DNA of 13,475 nt from Candidatus Poribacteria bacterium (GTDB taxonomy: Bacteria > Poribacteria > WGA-4E > WGA-3G). The stretch spans positions 1 through 13,475 of the forward strand of contig VXZL01000561.1 of assembly GCA_009845505.1 (NCBI GenBank), given 5' to 3'. This document shows positions 6,648 to 13,389 of this stretch, piece by piece; positions within the stretch are counted from its first letter, which is position 1, and every line of letters starts with the position of its first letter. The position numbers were made by a program, and so were the translations under genes. The notes below the pieces were generated by a model. The model ran no database searches, was not told the DNA's origin, and saw nothing but the letters and a program-made list of their open reading frames with translations.

Positions 6648-7631
6648 ATGGAAAAACGTACATGTGGAAAATCCGGGATTGAGATTTCAGTGATGGGTAT
6701 CGGTTGTTGGTCGTACGGTGGTGGTGACTATTGGGGACCGCAGGCACAATCAGATGTCACCGAGGTTGTAAACGCCGCGTTAGATGCCGGTATAAACTTT
6801 TTTGATACGGCAGAGGGATATAATTCTGGACGAAGTGAAGAGGCACTCGCTGTCGCGCTGGAGGGCAGACGACACGAGGCAATCATTGGCACGAAGGTAA
6901 GTAGACCCGATCCAGCTACGATACGGGAGCATTGCGAAGGAAGCCTCCAGAGATTGCAAACGGATTATGTTGACATCTATATGATTCACTGGCCCCATGA
7001 CGAGTTCGCTATTGAAGAGAGCATGGCTGAATTGATGCGGTTGCAGGAAGATGGACTTATCCGCGCTATCGGTGTAAGCAACTTTGGCGTAGATCAACTC
7101 GCAGCCGCTCTTAACACAGGCGCAACTATTGCCGTAAATCAGGTCTGCTATAATCTCTTGTCACGAGCGATAGAGCCAAAAGTATTACCATTTTGTAAGG
7201 AGCAAAATGTCGGTATTTTAGGATATATGCCCCTGTTACAAGGAATTTTGACTGGGCAATATAAAAGCGCAGATGAGATACCTCCAGTGCATGCCCGGTT
7301 TCGCCATTTTCGCGATGAACGTCCCGAGGCTTCGCACGGTGAAGAAGGTGCCGAAGAAGAGATGTTTGAGACGCTTGAAGGTATCCGAGAGGTCGCAGAA
7401 TCCCAAGGAATTCCGATGAGTCGGCTTGCTATTGCGTGGTCAATGGCGAGACCCGGTATTACATGTATGCTCGTCGGTACCCGGAACGTAAGTGAATTGG
7501 AACAAAACTTGCATGTTGCTGGCTATTCTCCATCTGCTGACGTAATTGAAAGCCTTGACAAATTAACCGCACCGCTGCTGGAGAAACTCGGGGAGGATCC
7601 AGACTATTTCGCAGGTGGACGTATCCGTTAG
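6648..7631 (+). CDS. Aldo/keto reductase
   Basis: Cytoplasmic NAD(P)H-dependent oxidoreductase of 327 residues with the TIM-barrel AKR fold, which reduces aldehydes or ketones of sugars and other small carbonyls, or runs in reverse. The full catalytic tetrad is visible: Asp53 (FFDTAEGY), Tyr58, Lys83 (GTKVSR) and His114 (IHWPHDE). GVSNF (142-146) is the family signature, and the late block CMLVGTRNVSELEQNL is the usual NADP-binding region. The N-terminus MEKRTCGKSGIEISVMGIGCW is standard. GGAGG lies 7 nt before ATG 6648. It has its own promoter with a palindrome over the -10 box, so it is probably regulated separately from the genes upstream. The substrate cannot be told from sequence. Confidence 0.92.
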   Translation: MEKRTCGKSGIEISVMGIGCWSYGGGDYWGPQAQSDVTEVVNAALDAGINFFDTAEGYNSGRSEEALAVALEGRRHEAIIGTKVSRPDPATIREHCEGSLQRLQTDYVDIYMIHWPHDEFAIEESMAELMRLQEDGLIRAIGVSNFGVDQLAAALNTGATIAVNQVCYNLLSRAIEPKVLPFCKEQNVGILGYMPLLQGILTGQYKSADEIPPVHARFRHFRDERPEASHGEEGAEEEMFETLEGIREVAESQGIPMSRLAIAWSMARPGITCMLVGTRNVSELEQNLHVAGYSPSADVIESLDKLTAPLLEKLGEDPDYFAGGRIR

Positions 7632-7670
7632 TTGCGCGTTGGGACGGATCCTCAATGCGTGCGTCTTCTT

Positions 7671-7697
7671 GTAGGAGCGAGCTGTGCTCGCGACTTC
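7671..7697. repeat. REP-like palindromic repeat
   Basis: The motif starts TAGGAGC and contains a perfect 6-bp stem, GCGAGC (7677-7682) and GCTCGC (7686-7691), around TGT. It closely resembles extragenic REP sequences known from Pseudomonas, which share the GTAGGAGCGAGC core. It sits just after the aldo/keto reductase gene. A degenerate relative is at 8644-8665 after the next gene. Confidence 0.5.
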
Positions 7698-7749
7698 TAT
7701 ATCTATCAACTTCGACGTGACAAAACACGAATTATAGAGGAGTGGAGTG

Positions 7750-8622
7750 ATGAAATTCAACAAGGACTTAGGCAGCCCGTTAGCAACGGCACCTGATGAT
7801 CTTACACAGACTAACGCCGACGGCAAACCTGTCGTTCCGCTAACCCAAGAGCAGAAATATCTCTTTGACAAAAACGGTTGGCTCTTGGTTCCAGGGGTCC
7901 TGACGGACTCGGAGGTTGAGGAGATGCGCGATTTCTGTTACCAGTTGAAGCATTCTCCTGAAACAATTCCGCAACACCACCGTTCCACTTATGGCGGTCC
8001 CTTGGAACAACTGACAGACCATCCCGTTGTAGTGGCATTTGGGAACGAATTCCTGGCTTCTTCTTATCTTGCTTCGGATGTATGTTACGGCTTCCGTATG
8101 GAGATGAGTTTTCTGGCGTTACGTTCTACGACGGACGAGGTGCCTTTTACATTCCACCCACACAACGGCAACGGTCTGTGGCGGATGCCCGGAGATTGCC
8201 ATCAGTACGCGTGTCTACCCGGTCAGGCGTATAGCGGTTTAACGCGCGTCGTCTGGGAGCTTAATCCTGTGGAGAGAGGCGACGGTGGCACGATGTTCAT
8301 TACGGGCAGCCACAAGGCGGCGTACACTGCACCAGACGGTGCCCACACACAAGAATGGGAGTACTGGGACACCTATTCTTGTCCGGCTGGGTCGGTCATT
8401 ATTTTTACGGAAGCAATTACGCATAGCGGACAACCGTGGCAAAACTCGGATACCGACCGCGTGGCGATTTTCAACGCCTATAATTCAGTAGATAAACGGT
8501 GGAGTTTATCGAAACCGCCCCAGGCATTGCTTGAGGCGATGCCTCCTAAACGCCAAACGCTCTTCCGCGATGCCTATGTAAAAGGCAACGTAACCGGCAC
8601 AGACTTTAACATGGCATTATAA
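7750..8622 (+). CDS. Phytanoyl-CoA dioxygenase (PhyH) family protein, copy 1
   Basis: Probable non-haem iron, 2-oxoglutarate-dependent oxygenase of 290 residues; PhyH proteins hydroxylate or otherwise oxidise small organic substrates. Family landmarks are LTQEQKYLFDKNGWLLVPGVL (31-51), GDGGTMFITGSHK (177-189), the distal metal His225 in EAITHSG and the 2-oxoglutarate-binding Arg237 in TDRVAIFNAY. The proximal metal motif, normally H-x-D, reads H-P-H (136-138, FHPHNGN), so the carboxylate is missing where expected. ATG at 7750 is preferred, with GAGGAG 7 nt upstream; GTG at 7747 is adjacent. A second PhyH gene of the same length follows about 100 bp later. Expression may continue from the aldo/keto reductase promoter. 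Substrate unknown. Confidence 0.85.
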   Translation: MKFNKDLGSPLATAPDDLTQTNADGKPVVPLTQEQKYLFDKNGWLLVPGVLTDSEVEEMRDFCYQLKHSPETIPQHHRSTYGGPLEQLTDHPVVVAFGNEFLASSYLASDVCYGFRMEMSFLALRSTTDEVPFTFHPHNGNGLWRMPGDCHQYACLPGQAYSGLTRVVWELNPVERGDGGTMFITGSHKAAYTAPDGAHTQEWEYWDTYSCPAGSVIIFTEAITHSGQPWQNSDTDRVAIFNAYNSVDKRWSLSKPPQALLEAMPPKRQTLFRDAYVKGNVTGTDFNMAL

Positions 8623-8643
8623 ATAGTTGTCAGCGGCCACTTA

Positions 8644-8665
8644 TAGGAGCACGGTTTGCGATTCT
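8644..8665. repeat. Possible degenerate REP-like sequence
   Basis: TAGGAGC followed by ACGGTTTGCGATTCT shares its start and its GCGA/TTCT end with the REP-like copy at 7671, but the inner stem is lost. With that copy it brackets the first PhyH gene. Similarity was judged by eye only. Confidence 0.25.
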
Positions 8666-8724
8666 TTGGATTAAAATGGGGTGTAGCTTGAAACGAAGTG
8701 GAAAGCGGATCTACGGAGAGGAAC

Positions 8725-9597
8725 GTGAAGACTACCAATTTGCCTGACCGAACCGCAAGGAAAGTTAAAAATATGACACCAAAACAACGTTACTTGTTTG
8801 ATGTAACCGGATACCTTCACTTAGAAAATGTCATCACCGGTGATGCGTTAGCAAAGGCTTCCGAGGCTGTTGATAGATATATCACAACTCCACCTGATGA
8901 ATTACCAACGGGCTTTGAAATCCAAGGACTCCATCAACACGGATTCGCTTTTGATAAATCGCTTGAATGTTTAACATCGCACGCCGCGCTGTGGCCGATT
9001 ATCAAAGAGTTGACCGACAATCAACCACGATTTGGCAGGGGTTCGCTGAAGCACGATAAGCACGATTTGTGGGAAGCTGGCGAACGTGCGAAAGTGAATC
9101 CGGGAGGTCTTCACTGCGCACGTGATGATTACGGGTGGTATAGCACGCGCTATGAAGTTGACAATGGACGTATCTACTGCGACAACTTCGTCTGCTTTCC
9201 CTATTTCACGGATGTCTATCCGGGGGACGGTGGGCTCATTGTGATTCCGGGTTCGCATAAAAGCGAGTTCGATCGTCCGAAAGAACTGCTGACGCTGAAT
9301 GAAGCCGATGGCATTGATCCGCTTGACGATCCGGTTTTCGTCAATATCACCCCGAAGGCAGGGGATATTGTGATTATCTCGGAATTACTAACACACGGCG
9401 TGTTGCGATGGAAGCCGAAAGATCGGGATCGCCGCTTTCTCGTTTTACGGTATTTCCCACAGTTCTCAGGGGCACATAGTTTCCCACAGCCTATCTTGGA
9501 TCGGTTGTCGCCGGAGACCTTGGAATTAGTGGAATCTGCACCGTATGGGCATATCAAGGAGATTGTCAAACAGGATGCGGTTACGTTGACGGTTTAA
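8725..9597 (+). CDS. Phytanoyl-CoA dioxygenase (PhyH) family protein, copy 2
   Basis: Second PhyH-like oxygenase, also 290 residues with the chosen start. Landmarks are MTPKQRYLFDVTGYLHLENV (17-36), GDGGLIVIPGSHK (167-179), the distal His224 in LLTHGVLRW and Arg236/237 in DRRFLVLRYFP. The proximal motif is H-C-A (130-132, GGLHCARDD), with Ala where most members have Asp. H-x-A or H-x-G is known from iron halogenases such as SyrB2, where chloride takes the place of Asp; several PhyH-like groups also deviate here, so this alone does not show halogenation. GTG at 8725 has GGAG 6 nt upstream. ATG at 8773 is a serious alternative because many PhyH proteins begin with this MTPxQRYLF block; that start would give 274 residues. 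Confidence 0.85.
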   Translation: MKTTNLPDRTARKVKNMTPKQRYLFDVTGYLHLENVITGDALAKASEAVDRYITTPPDELPTGFEIQGLHQHGFAFDKSLECLTSHAALWPIIKELTDNQPRFGRGSLKHDKHDLWEAGERAKVNPGGLHCARDDYGWYSTRYEVDNGRIYCDNFVCFPYFTDVYPGDGGLIVIPGSHKSEFDRPKELLTLNEADGIDPLDDPVFVNITPKAGDIVIISELLTHGVLRWKPKDRDRRFLVLRYFPQFSGAHSFPQPILDRLSPETLELVESAPYGHIKEIVKQDAVTLTV

Positions 9598-9697
9598 GGG
9601 TAGTCAGGTGCGTTTACAAAGTACTAAATCAACACCAAATGACACATAGCGTTCGGCGGGATTTATAACACTGTGGTAGCCAACAACCCAAGGGCGT

Positions 9698-11305
9698 TCA
9701 CATAGCCGATGAAGGTCGCGCCTGCATCACCGGAATCACATAACTCCGAATTGTGAGTCCTTCAAGTATCTCTGTTTCTACACGCGGTTCAGGATTGACG
9801 CGGTGATCAAATATGATGTAAAATCCTTCTACTGCCTTTTCTAACTTGAGATACGTCGCGAGCTGCTTCTTGCCCGACTGATAACGCCGCTCGCCTTCCC
9901 AAATCTTTGTCTCAACGATATATTTTCGGCCGTTGTGCAGAATGATGAGGTCCATCCTGCCGCGTCCGGTTTGCACTTCAAGGTAAATGTTACCGCCTAC
10001 GATGCGGATAAATTGCTCCAGATAGGTGTAAAGCAGATACTGCCCAATAAACTCTTGTGGGGTATCAGGGACTTGCAGGATACGGAAACCGGCGCGGGCT
10101 ATGAAGTCTTTGAAGTTATCAAGTAGAGGTCCCATCAAAAGCAGTCCAGTAGGGGTGAGATAATCTATAAAGTCGGTGTCACTATTTTCTGAGAAATAGT
10201 CCCCCTCAAGTCCGTTAATAAGTGGCTGGAACGCCTGTATGATGCAATGCTGATAAATCGGATTGACGATCTCACATAAGCCATCTGCCCCTCTTGCGAT
10301 AACCCCGTAAGTGGTGAGTTCACTAATAATTTCATTACGCAGCGTGAATTGCACACCCCTCTCATAAGAGACGATTCGCATCAAGAGGTTCTCAAAGCGG
10401 GGGTCCCTTCGGATGTTCGTCAGTAGATGTGTTAAGTTGACGTTTTCTTCTTCAAGGAGCAGTGTGTGTGCCTTCACAAAGTGCGCCATTGTAATGGTCT
10501 GAGTTTTTGGGATATCCAACGCCTCTGTGAGAATCTGTGCAAGTCGGTTGACCAAAAAGGGTTGGCCCGCTGTCTGTCTATGGAAGGCTTCAATAACTTC
10601 AGGTGTGAAGGCTTGTCCGACTTCATCTGTATACTGAGCGAGGAGTTCTTGCACCTGTTGGTGGGTAAAGTTGGGCAAGTGAAACTCGTCCTGGATATTG
10701 AATGGGGAAATAGATCTATCGTAGTTAAGTTGTGTAATGCTCTTGACCCCCACGATGCCGACGCTGTGCGGACATCGGCTTTCATCAGAAAGGTAGATGT
10801 CACGAAGCGAATGAAGAAAATCATTTAGAGCCACTTGAGGAATTCCATCAAATTCGTCTATGATGAGGACGACCTTCCCGGCCTTATATTGACACTCCAG
10901 AAAACCGGCAAACTCTTCAAAGAATTCCATCATTGAAATGTGATTGTTGAATTTCGTGTTATTTAGAAAACGCGTGAGTGCCTCAGCAGGCACGTACCCC
11001 CGTTTTCGGCAAACCTGCTCAATTTCCTTACGAACCCTTTTGTAAAGGGCTTCATAGAAATCGGACGTGGACAGATTTTTATATATTTCAAAATTCAGTT
11101 GAATCGGGAAATAGGTTGATGATTTAGCGGTAAGCGTATCTAATGCAAATCGAAAAAACGTAGTTTTGCCGGTTTGGCGTGGGGCGAAAAGAACGACGTA
11201 ACGGCCCTCTTCGATGCGGGCGATAAAGTCGGCTATCTCCTCGGTACGCGAGACAACGTAGTGACGCTCAGGATACACGCGGCCTTGGGTGCCAAAACGT
11301 CTCAT
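9698..11305 (-). CDS. ATPase with C-terminal PD-(D/E)XK nuclease-like domain
   Basis: Cytoplasmic protein of 535 residues. The N-terminal P-loop ATPase has Walker A APRQTGKTT (41-49) and Walker B VVLIIDEFD (145-153). A helical middle region with FTHQQVQELLAQYTDEV and TAGQPFLVNRLAQIL is typical of STAND/AAA-like ATPases. The C-terminal domain has a PD-(D/E)XK layout: Glu443, Asp452 in GRGRMDLII, and Glu465-x-Lys467 in YIVETKIW, followed by a helix with GKKQLATYLK. This matches the widespread AAA-ATPase proteins with a DUF1703-like nuclease tail. The biological role of that group is unclear; mobile-element or defence functions are possible. ATG at 11305 is chosen because GGAG lies 7 nt upstream and MRRFGTQG is the usual beginning; ATG at 11317 has no ribosome site. 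It stands alone on its strand. Confidence 0.85.
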   Translation of the reverse strand: MRRFGTQGRVYPERHYVVSRTEEIADFIARIEEGRYVVLFAPRQTGKTTFFRFALDTLTAKSSTYFPIQLNFEIYKNLSTSDFYEALYKRVRKEIEQVCRKRGYVPAEALTRFLNNTKFNNHISMMEFFEEFAGFLECQYKAGKVVLIIDEFDGIPQVALNDFLHSLRDIYLSDESRCPHSVGIVGVKSITQLNYDRSISPFNIQDEFHLPNFTHQQVQELLAQYTDEVGQAFTPEVIEAFHRQTAGQPFLVNRLAQILTEALDIPKTQTITMAHFVKAHTLLLEEENVNLTHLLTNIRRDPRFENLLMRIVSYERGVQFTLRNEIISELTTYGVIARGADGLCEIVNPIYQHCIIQAFQPLINGLEGDYFSENSDTDFIDYLTPTGLLLMGPLLDNFKDFIARAGFRILQVPDTPQEFIGQYLLYTYLEQFIRIVGGNIYLEVQTGRGRMDLIILHNGRKYIVETKIWEGERRYQSGKKQLATYLKLEKAVEGFYIIFDHRVNPEPRVETEILEGLTIRSYVIPVMQARPSSAM

Positions 11306-11451
11306 TTTTTTCTCCATATTTGCGTTAAAATTCTTAACGATTTATTGTATCATACCCAGCTATGAAAGTCCACACTTAATTGCCTGTTGGCCAACAACCA
11401 CCTTGATATTTTCCCAAGAACATGTTACCCTATAGATAGTCTAAGTTGCCA

Positions 11452-11578
11452 TTTGTAGCATAATCTGTTAGATTGTGTGAGTTATTGTAGCGTGGTTTCT
11501 TGTTAGGCTGTGCCTGTGTGTTCACAAACTCACCTTTGTAGCATAATCTGTTAGATTGTGCCTGTGAGTAGGCAAACT
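11452..11578. repeat. Cluster of hairpin-forming direct repeats
   Basis: A 26-bp unit is present in two identical copies at 11452-11477 and 11535-11560 (83-bp period). Its core is a hairpin, CATAATCT and AGATTGTG around GTT, with one G-T wobble. A looser third copy at 11485-11512 has the same start (TTGTAGC) and end (GTTAG..TGTG). A second motif, GTTAG..TGTGCCTGTG..CAAACT, occurs at 11502-11530 and 11550-11578 with 23 of 29 positions identical. The cluster fills most of the 275-bp gap between two divergent genes. No ORF in it looks real. Confidence 0.65.
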
Positions 11579-11592
11579 GATAGGAAAAACCG

Positions 11593-11775
11593 GTGGTGAA
11601 TAAAGAACAAATTGTCTCCCAAGATCCACGCGTAATGCACGGCACCTTAGTTTTTGCTGGCACTCGCGTACCAGTTGAGAGCCTCATTCAACACCTTGTG
11701 GCAGGCGACTCGCTTGATATATTCCTTGACGATTTTCCGACAGTCTCACGTGAGCAGGCAGCGGCTTTTTTGTGA
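11593..11775 (+). CDS. DUF433 antitoxin-like protein, C-terminally truncated
   Basis: DUF433 proteins are small helix-turn-helix antitoxin-like proteins usually paired with a PIN-like DUF5615 toxin. The 60 residues carry the family hallmark DPRVMHGTLVFAGTRVPV (11-28), then LIQHLVAGDSLDIFLDDFPTVS and REQAAAFL at the end. Family members are normally about 70-80 residues, with one more helix segment, so roughly 15 residues are missing. The stop lies in a protease sequence that runs in another frame, not in a natural end, and no toxin gene follows. The start is GTG 11593 (or GTG 11596), with AGGA about 7 nt upstream. It is probably a non-functional remnant or an orphan. Confidence 0.75.
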   Translation: MVNKEQIVSQDPRVMHGTLVFAGTRVPVESLIQHLVAGDSLDIFLDDFPTVSREQAAAFL

Positions 11776-12272
11776 AGCCGAATCTGATTGCTACCAACTA
11801 CCACGTGATTGAAGGCGCAGCACGCGGCACCGCGAAGTTAGTCGAAAAGCATACCACATACAATATTGAAGGCACCACGGCAACTGACAAGATGAACGAT
11901 CTTGCCATTCTAAAGGTAACAGCGTATGGTATCAAACCGCTTTCGCTCGGAGATAGCGATACCGTTCGGATTGGTGAGACGGTTTATGTTGCAGGTAATC
12001 CTAAAGGTTTGGAAGGTACATTTTCGGATGGTATTATTAGCAGCCGCCGAGATAAGGACACGAAGGAACGCTTGCAGATGACTGCGCCGATTTCTCCCGG
12101 AAGCAGTGGTGGACCTGTGCTAAACCGTAAAGGTGAAGTTATTGGCGTATCGCTATCATGGTACCGTAATTCGGGCGATCCGTTGGATGTCCAACCCCTT
12201 AATATCCTTATTCCCTCAAACTGTGTTAAGACGCTGCTTACCCATTCTAGTAGTCTGTCACATCTAAACTGA
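11772..12272 (+). pseudogene. Trypsin-like (S1C/DegP-type) serine protease, 5'-truncated
   Basis: The protease core survives with a full triad: His11 (NYHVIEG), Asp43 (NDLAIL) and Ser112 (PGSSGGPV). GDSDTVRIGETVYVAGNPKG is typical of DegP-like proteases. The frame is open upstream to 11754 and reads AGSGFF before the GTG, which is the natural GSGF strand of the family; before that it stops. The signal peptide and the first strands of the fold (about 60 or more residues) are therefore absent. The GTG at 11772 overlaps the DUF433 stop (GTGA) and has no proper ribosome site, so it is probably not a true start. The last residues before the stop at 12270-12272 look random, and the TPR gene downstream is likely the other half of the same former gene. 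Confidence 0.75.
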
Positions 12273-12278
12273 CAGGTC

Positions 12279-12339
12279 GTTCGTAGTAGGGCAATTCATT
12301 GCCCGTTTCTGACGTGCGATAAATCGCACTACTACGAAC
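12279..12339. repeat. Cloverleaf-like palindromic element
   Basis: A perfect 11-bp outer stem, GTTCGTAGTAG (12279-12289) and CTACTACGAAC (12329-12339), encloses two perfect 7-bp hairpins: GGGCAAT/ATTGCCC (12289-12295, 12298-12304, loop TC) and GTGCGAT/ATCGCAC (12314-12320, 12323-12329, loop AA). The 9 nt between them are single-stranded. The inner stems abut the outer one, giving a three-way junction. A 6-bp inverted pair, CTGTCA (12255-12260) and TGACAG (12270-12275), lies just upstream. It separates the protease fragment from the TPR gene. Confidence 0.8.
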
Positions 12340-12444
12340 TGGGGTTTCCCATCATTTGAAAGTTGACAGAACACTAGCACTGCAAAACCTTTAGGACAGG
12401 ACAACGTCTATATATCTCCCGATACCTACTTTAGGTGGGGATAT

Positions 12445-13389
12445 ATGAAGTTAGAGCTGGAGGACTATAATGGTGCTATTGCTGATCTTACTGAAACTAT
12501 TCGACTTGCCCCAAAGAATACCTATGCTTACTACAACCGAGGAATAGCAAAGTCCCACCTCGGACAGTATACTAATGCTATTGCTGATTGGAGCGAGGCA
12601 ATCCGACTTGACCCTAACTTTGTCTCTGCCTATGTCAACCGAGGATTTCTGAAGGGTGAACTTGGACAATACATTGCTGCTATTGCGGATTATGACACTG
12701 CCATTCTCCTAAAACCCAACTTTGCCGTTGTCTACTATTATCGAGGGCAGATGAAGGGCAAAATTGGAAAGAACGCCGCTGCTATTGTGGATTATGATGC
12801 TGCAATCCAACTAAAACTTGACGATGTTGAGATATATTTTTATCGGGGAGTCGCAAAGTCCAATCTTGGGCAATACACCGCTGCTATCGTAGATTTTGAT
12901 ACAGCAATCCGACTTAAACCTGGGTACGCCTTGGCATACTCTAATCGAGGAAGTGCAAACACCAAACTCGGAGATTACAGTGCTGCTATAGCGGATTATG
13001 GCACAGCTATTCACCTAAAACCCGATCTAGCTGAGGCATACAACGGTCGCGGAGGTCTGAGACATAAACTCGGACAATACGCCGCTGCTATTACCGACTA
13101 TGACAATGTAATCCGACTCAAACCCAACGATGCCTTATTGTTCTACAATCGAGGAAGCGTGAAGTGTCAACTAGGGCAATATACCTCTGCTGTTTTAGAT
13201 TTTGACAATGCAATCCGACTTAAACCCGATTTCTCCATAGCCTTCCATAATCGAGGAGTTGCGAAGGGTATACTGGGTCACACGCGTGAAGCAAAGCAAG
13301 ATCTCCAAGCAGCGTTGAAACTCGCGGAAAAGTCAGGCGATGTACGCCTTAAAACTCAGATTATAGAGGCACTTCGACTTATGGAATAG
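12445..13389 (+). CDS. TPR-repeat protein, probably the C-terminal part of a split protease-TPR gene
   Basis: Eight consecutive 34-residue TPR units (residues 8-279) and a C-terminal cap with AREAK-like and LKTQIIEALRLME helices form a protein-binding superhelix of 314 residues. Typical units carry AAIADYDTAIRLKP and YxNRGxAKxxLGQ. No signal peptide or membrane helix is present. ATG 12445 has AGGTGGGG about 4-7 nt upstream, so translation could start here. However, the frame is open back to 12367 and reads coding-like sequence, ending in ISPDTYFRWGYMKLELED, which is itself a TPR-like helix pair. The real N-terminus was therefore probably further upstream, in the protease. Trypsin-TPR fusions are familiar from this kind of bacterium, by recollection. 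Confidence 0.85.
   Translation: MKLELEDYNGAIADLTETIRLAPKNTYAYYNRGIAKSHLGQYTNAIADWSEAIRLDPNFVSAYVNRGFLKGELGQYIAAIADYDTAILLKPNFAVVYYYRGQMKGKIGKNAAAIVDYDAAIQLKLDDVEIYFYRGVAKSNLGQYTAAIVDFDTAIRLKPGYALAYSNRGSANTKLGDYSAAIADYGTAIHLKPDLAEAYNGRGGLRHKLGQYAAAITDYDNVIRLKPNDALLFYNRGSVKCQLGQYTSAVLDFDNAIRLKPDFSIAFHNRGVAKGILGHTREAKQDLQAALKLAEKSGDVRLKTQIIEALRLME
12466..13281 (+). repeat. Tandem 102-bp coding repeats (8 TPR units)
   Basis: Eight in-frame copies of 102 bp encode the 34-residue TPR units. Several stretches are alike at DNA level (for example GCTGCTAT, CAATCCGACT and AACCGAGGA), which points to growth by duplication followed by divergence. Such arrays can gain or lose units by recombination. Confidence 0.75.

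Noticed and set aside
8698..8724. GTG start 9 codons upstream for PhyH copy 2
   Set aside because: No ribosome site before 8698, while GGAG lies 6 nt before GTG 8725.
11452..11560. CRISPR-like array (26-bp repeats)
   Set aside because: Only two exact copies, with a 57-nt interval that itself holds a degenerate copy; no cas genes. It fits a palindromic repeat family better.
11430..11687. Minus-strand ORF of 85 residues
   Set aside because: It runs through the hairpin repeats and across the DUF433 start, and its product repeats NLTDYATNG-like pieces from the repeats. Not a gene.
11772..12272. Protease fragment as the toxin partner of DUF433
   Set aside because: DUF433 partners are PIN-like (DUF5615) toxins. 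The overlap comes from a truncated gene junction, not from a designed operon.
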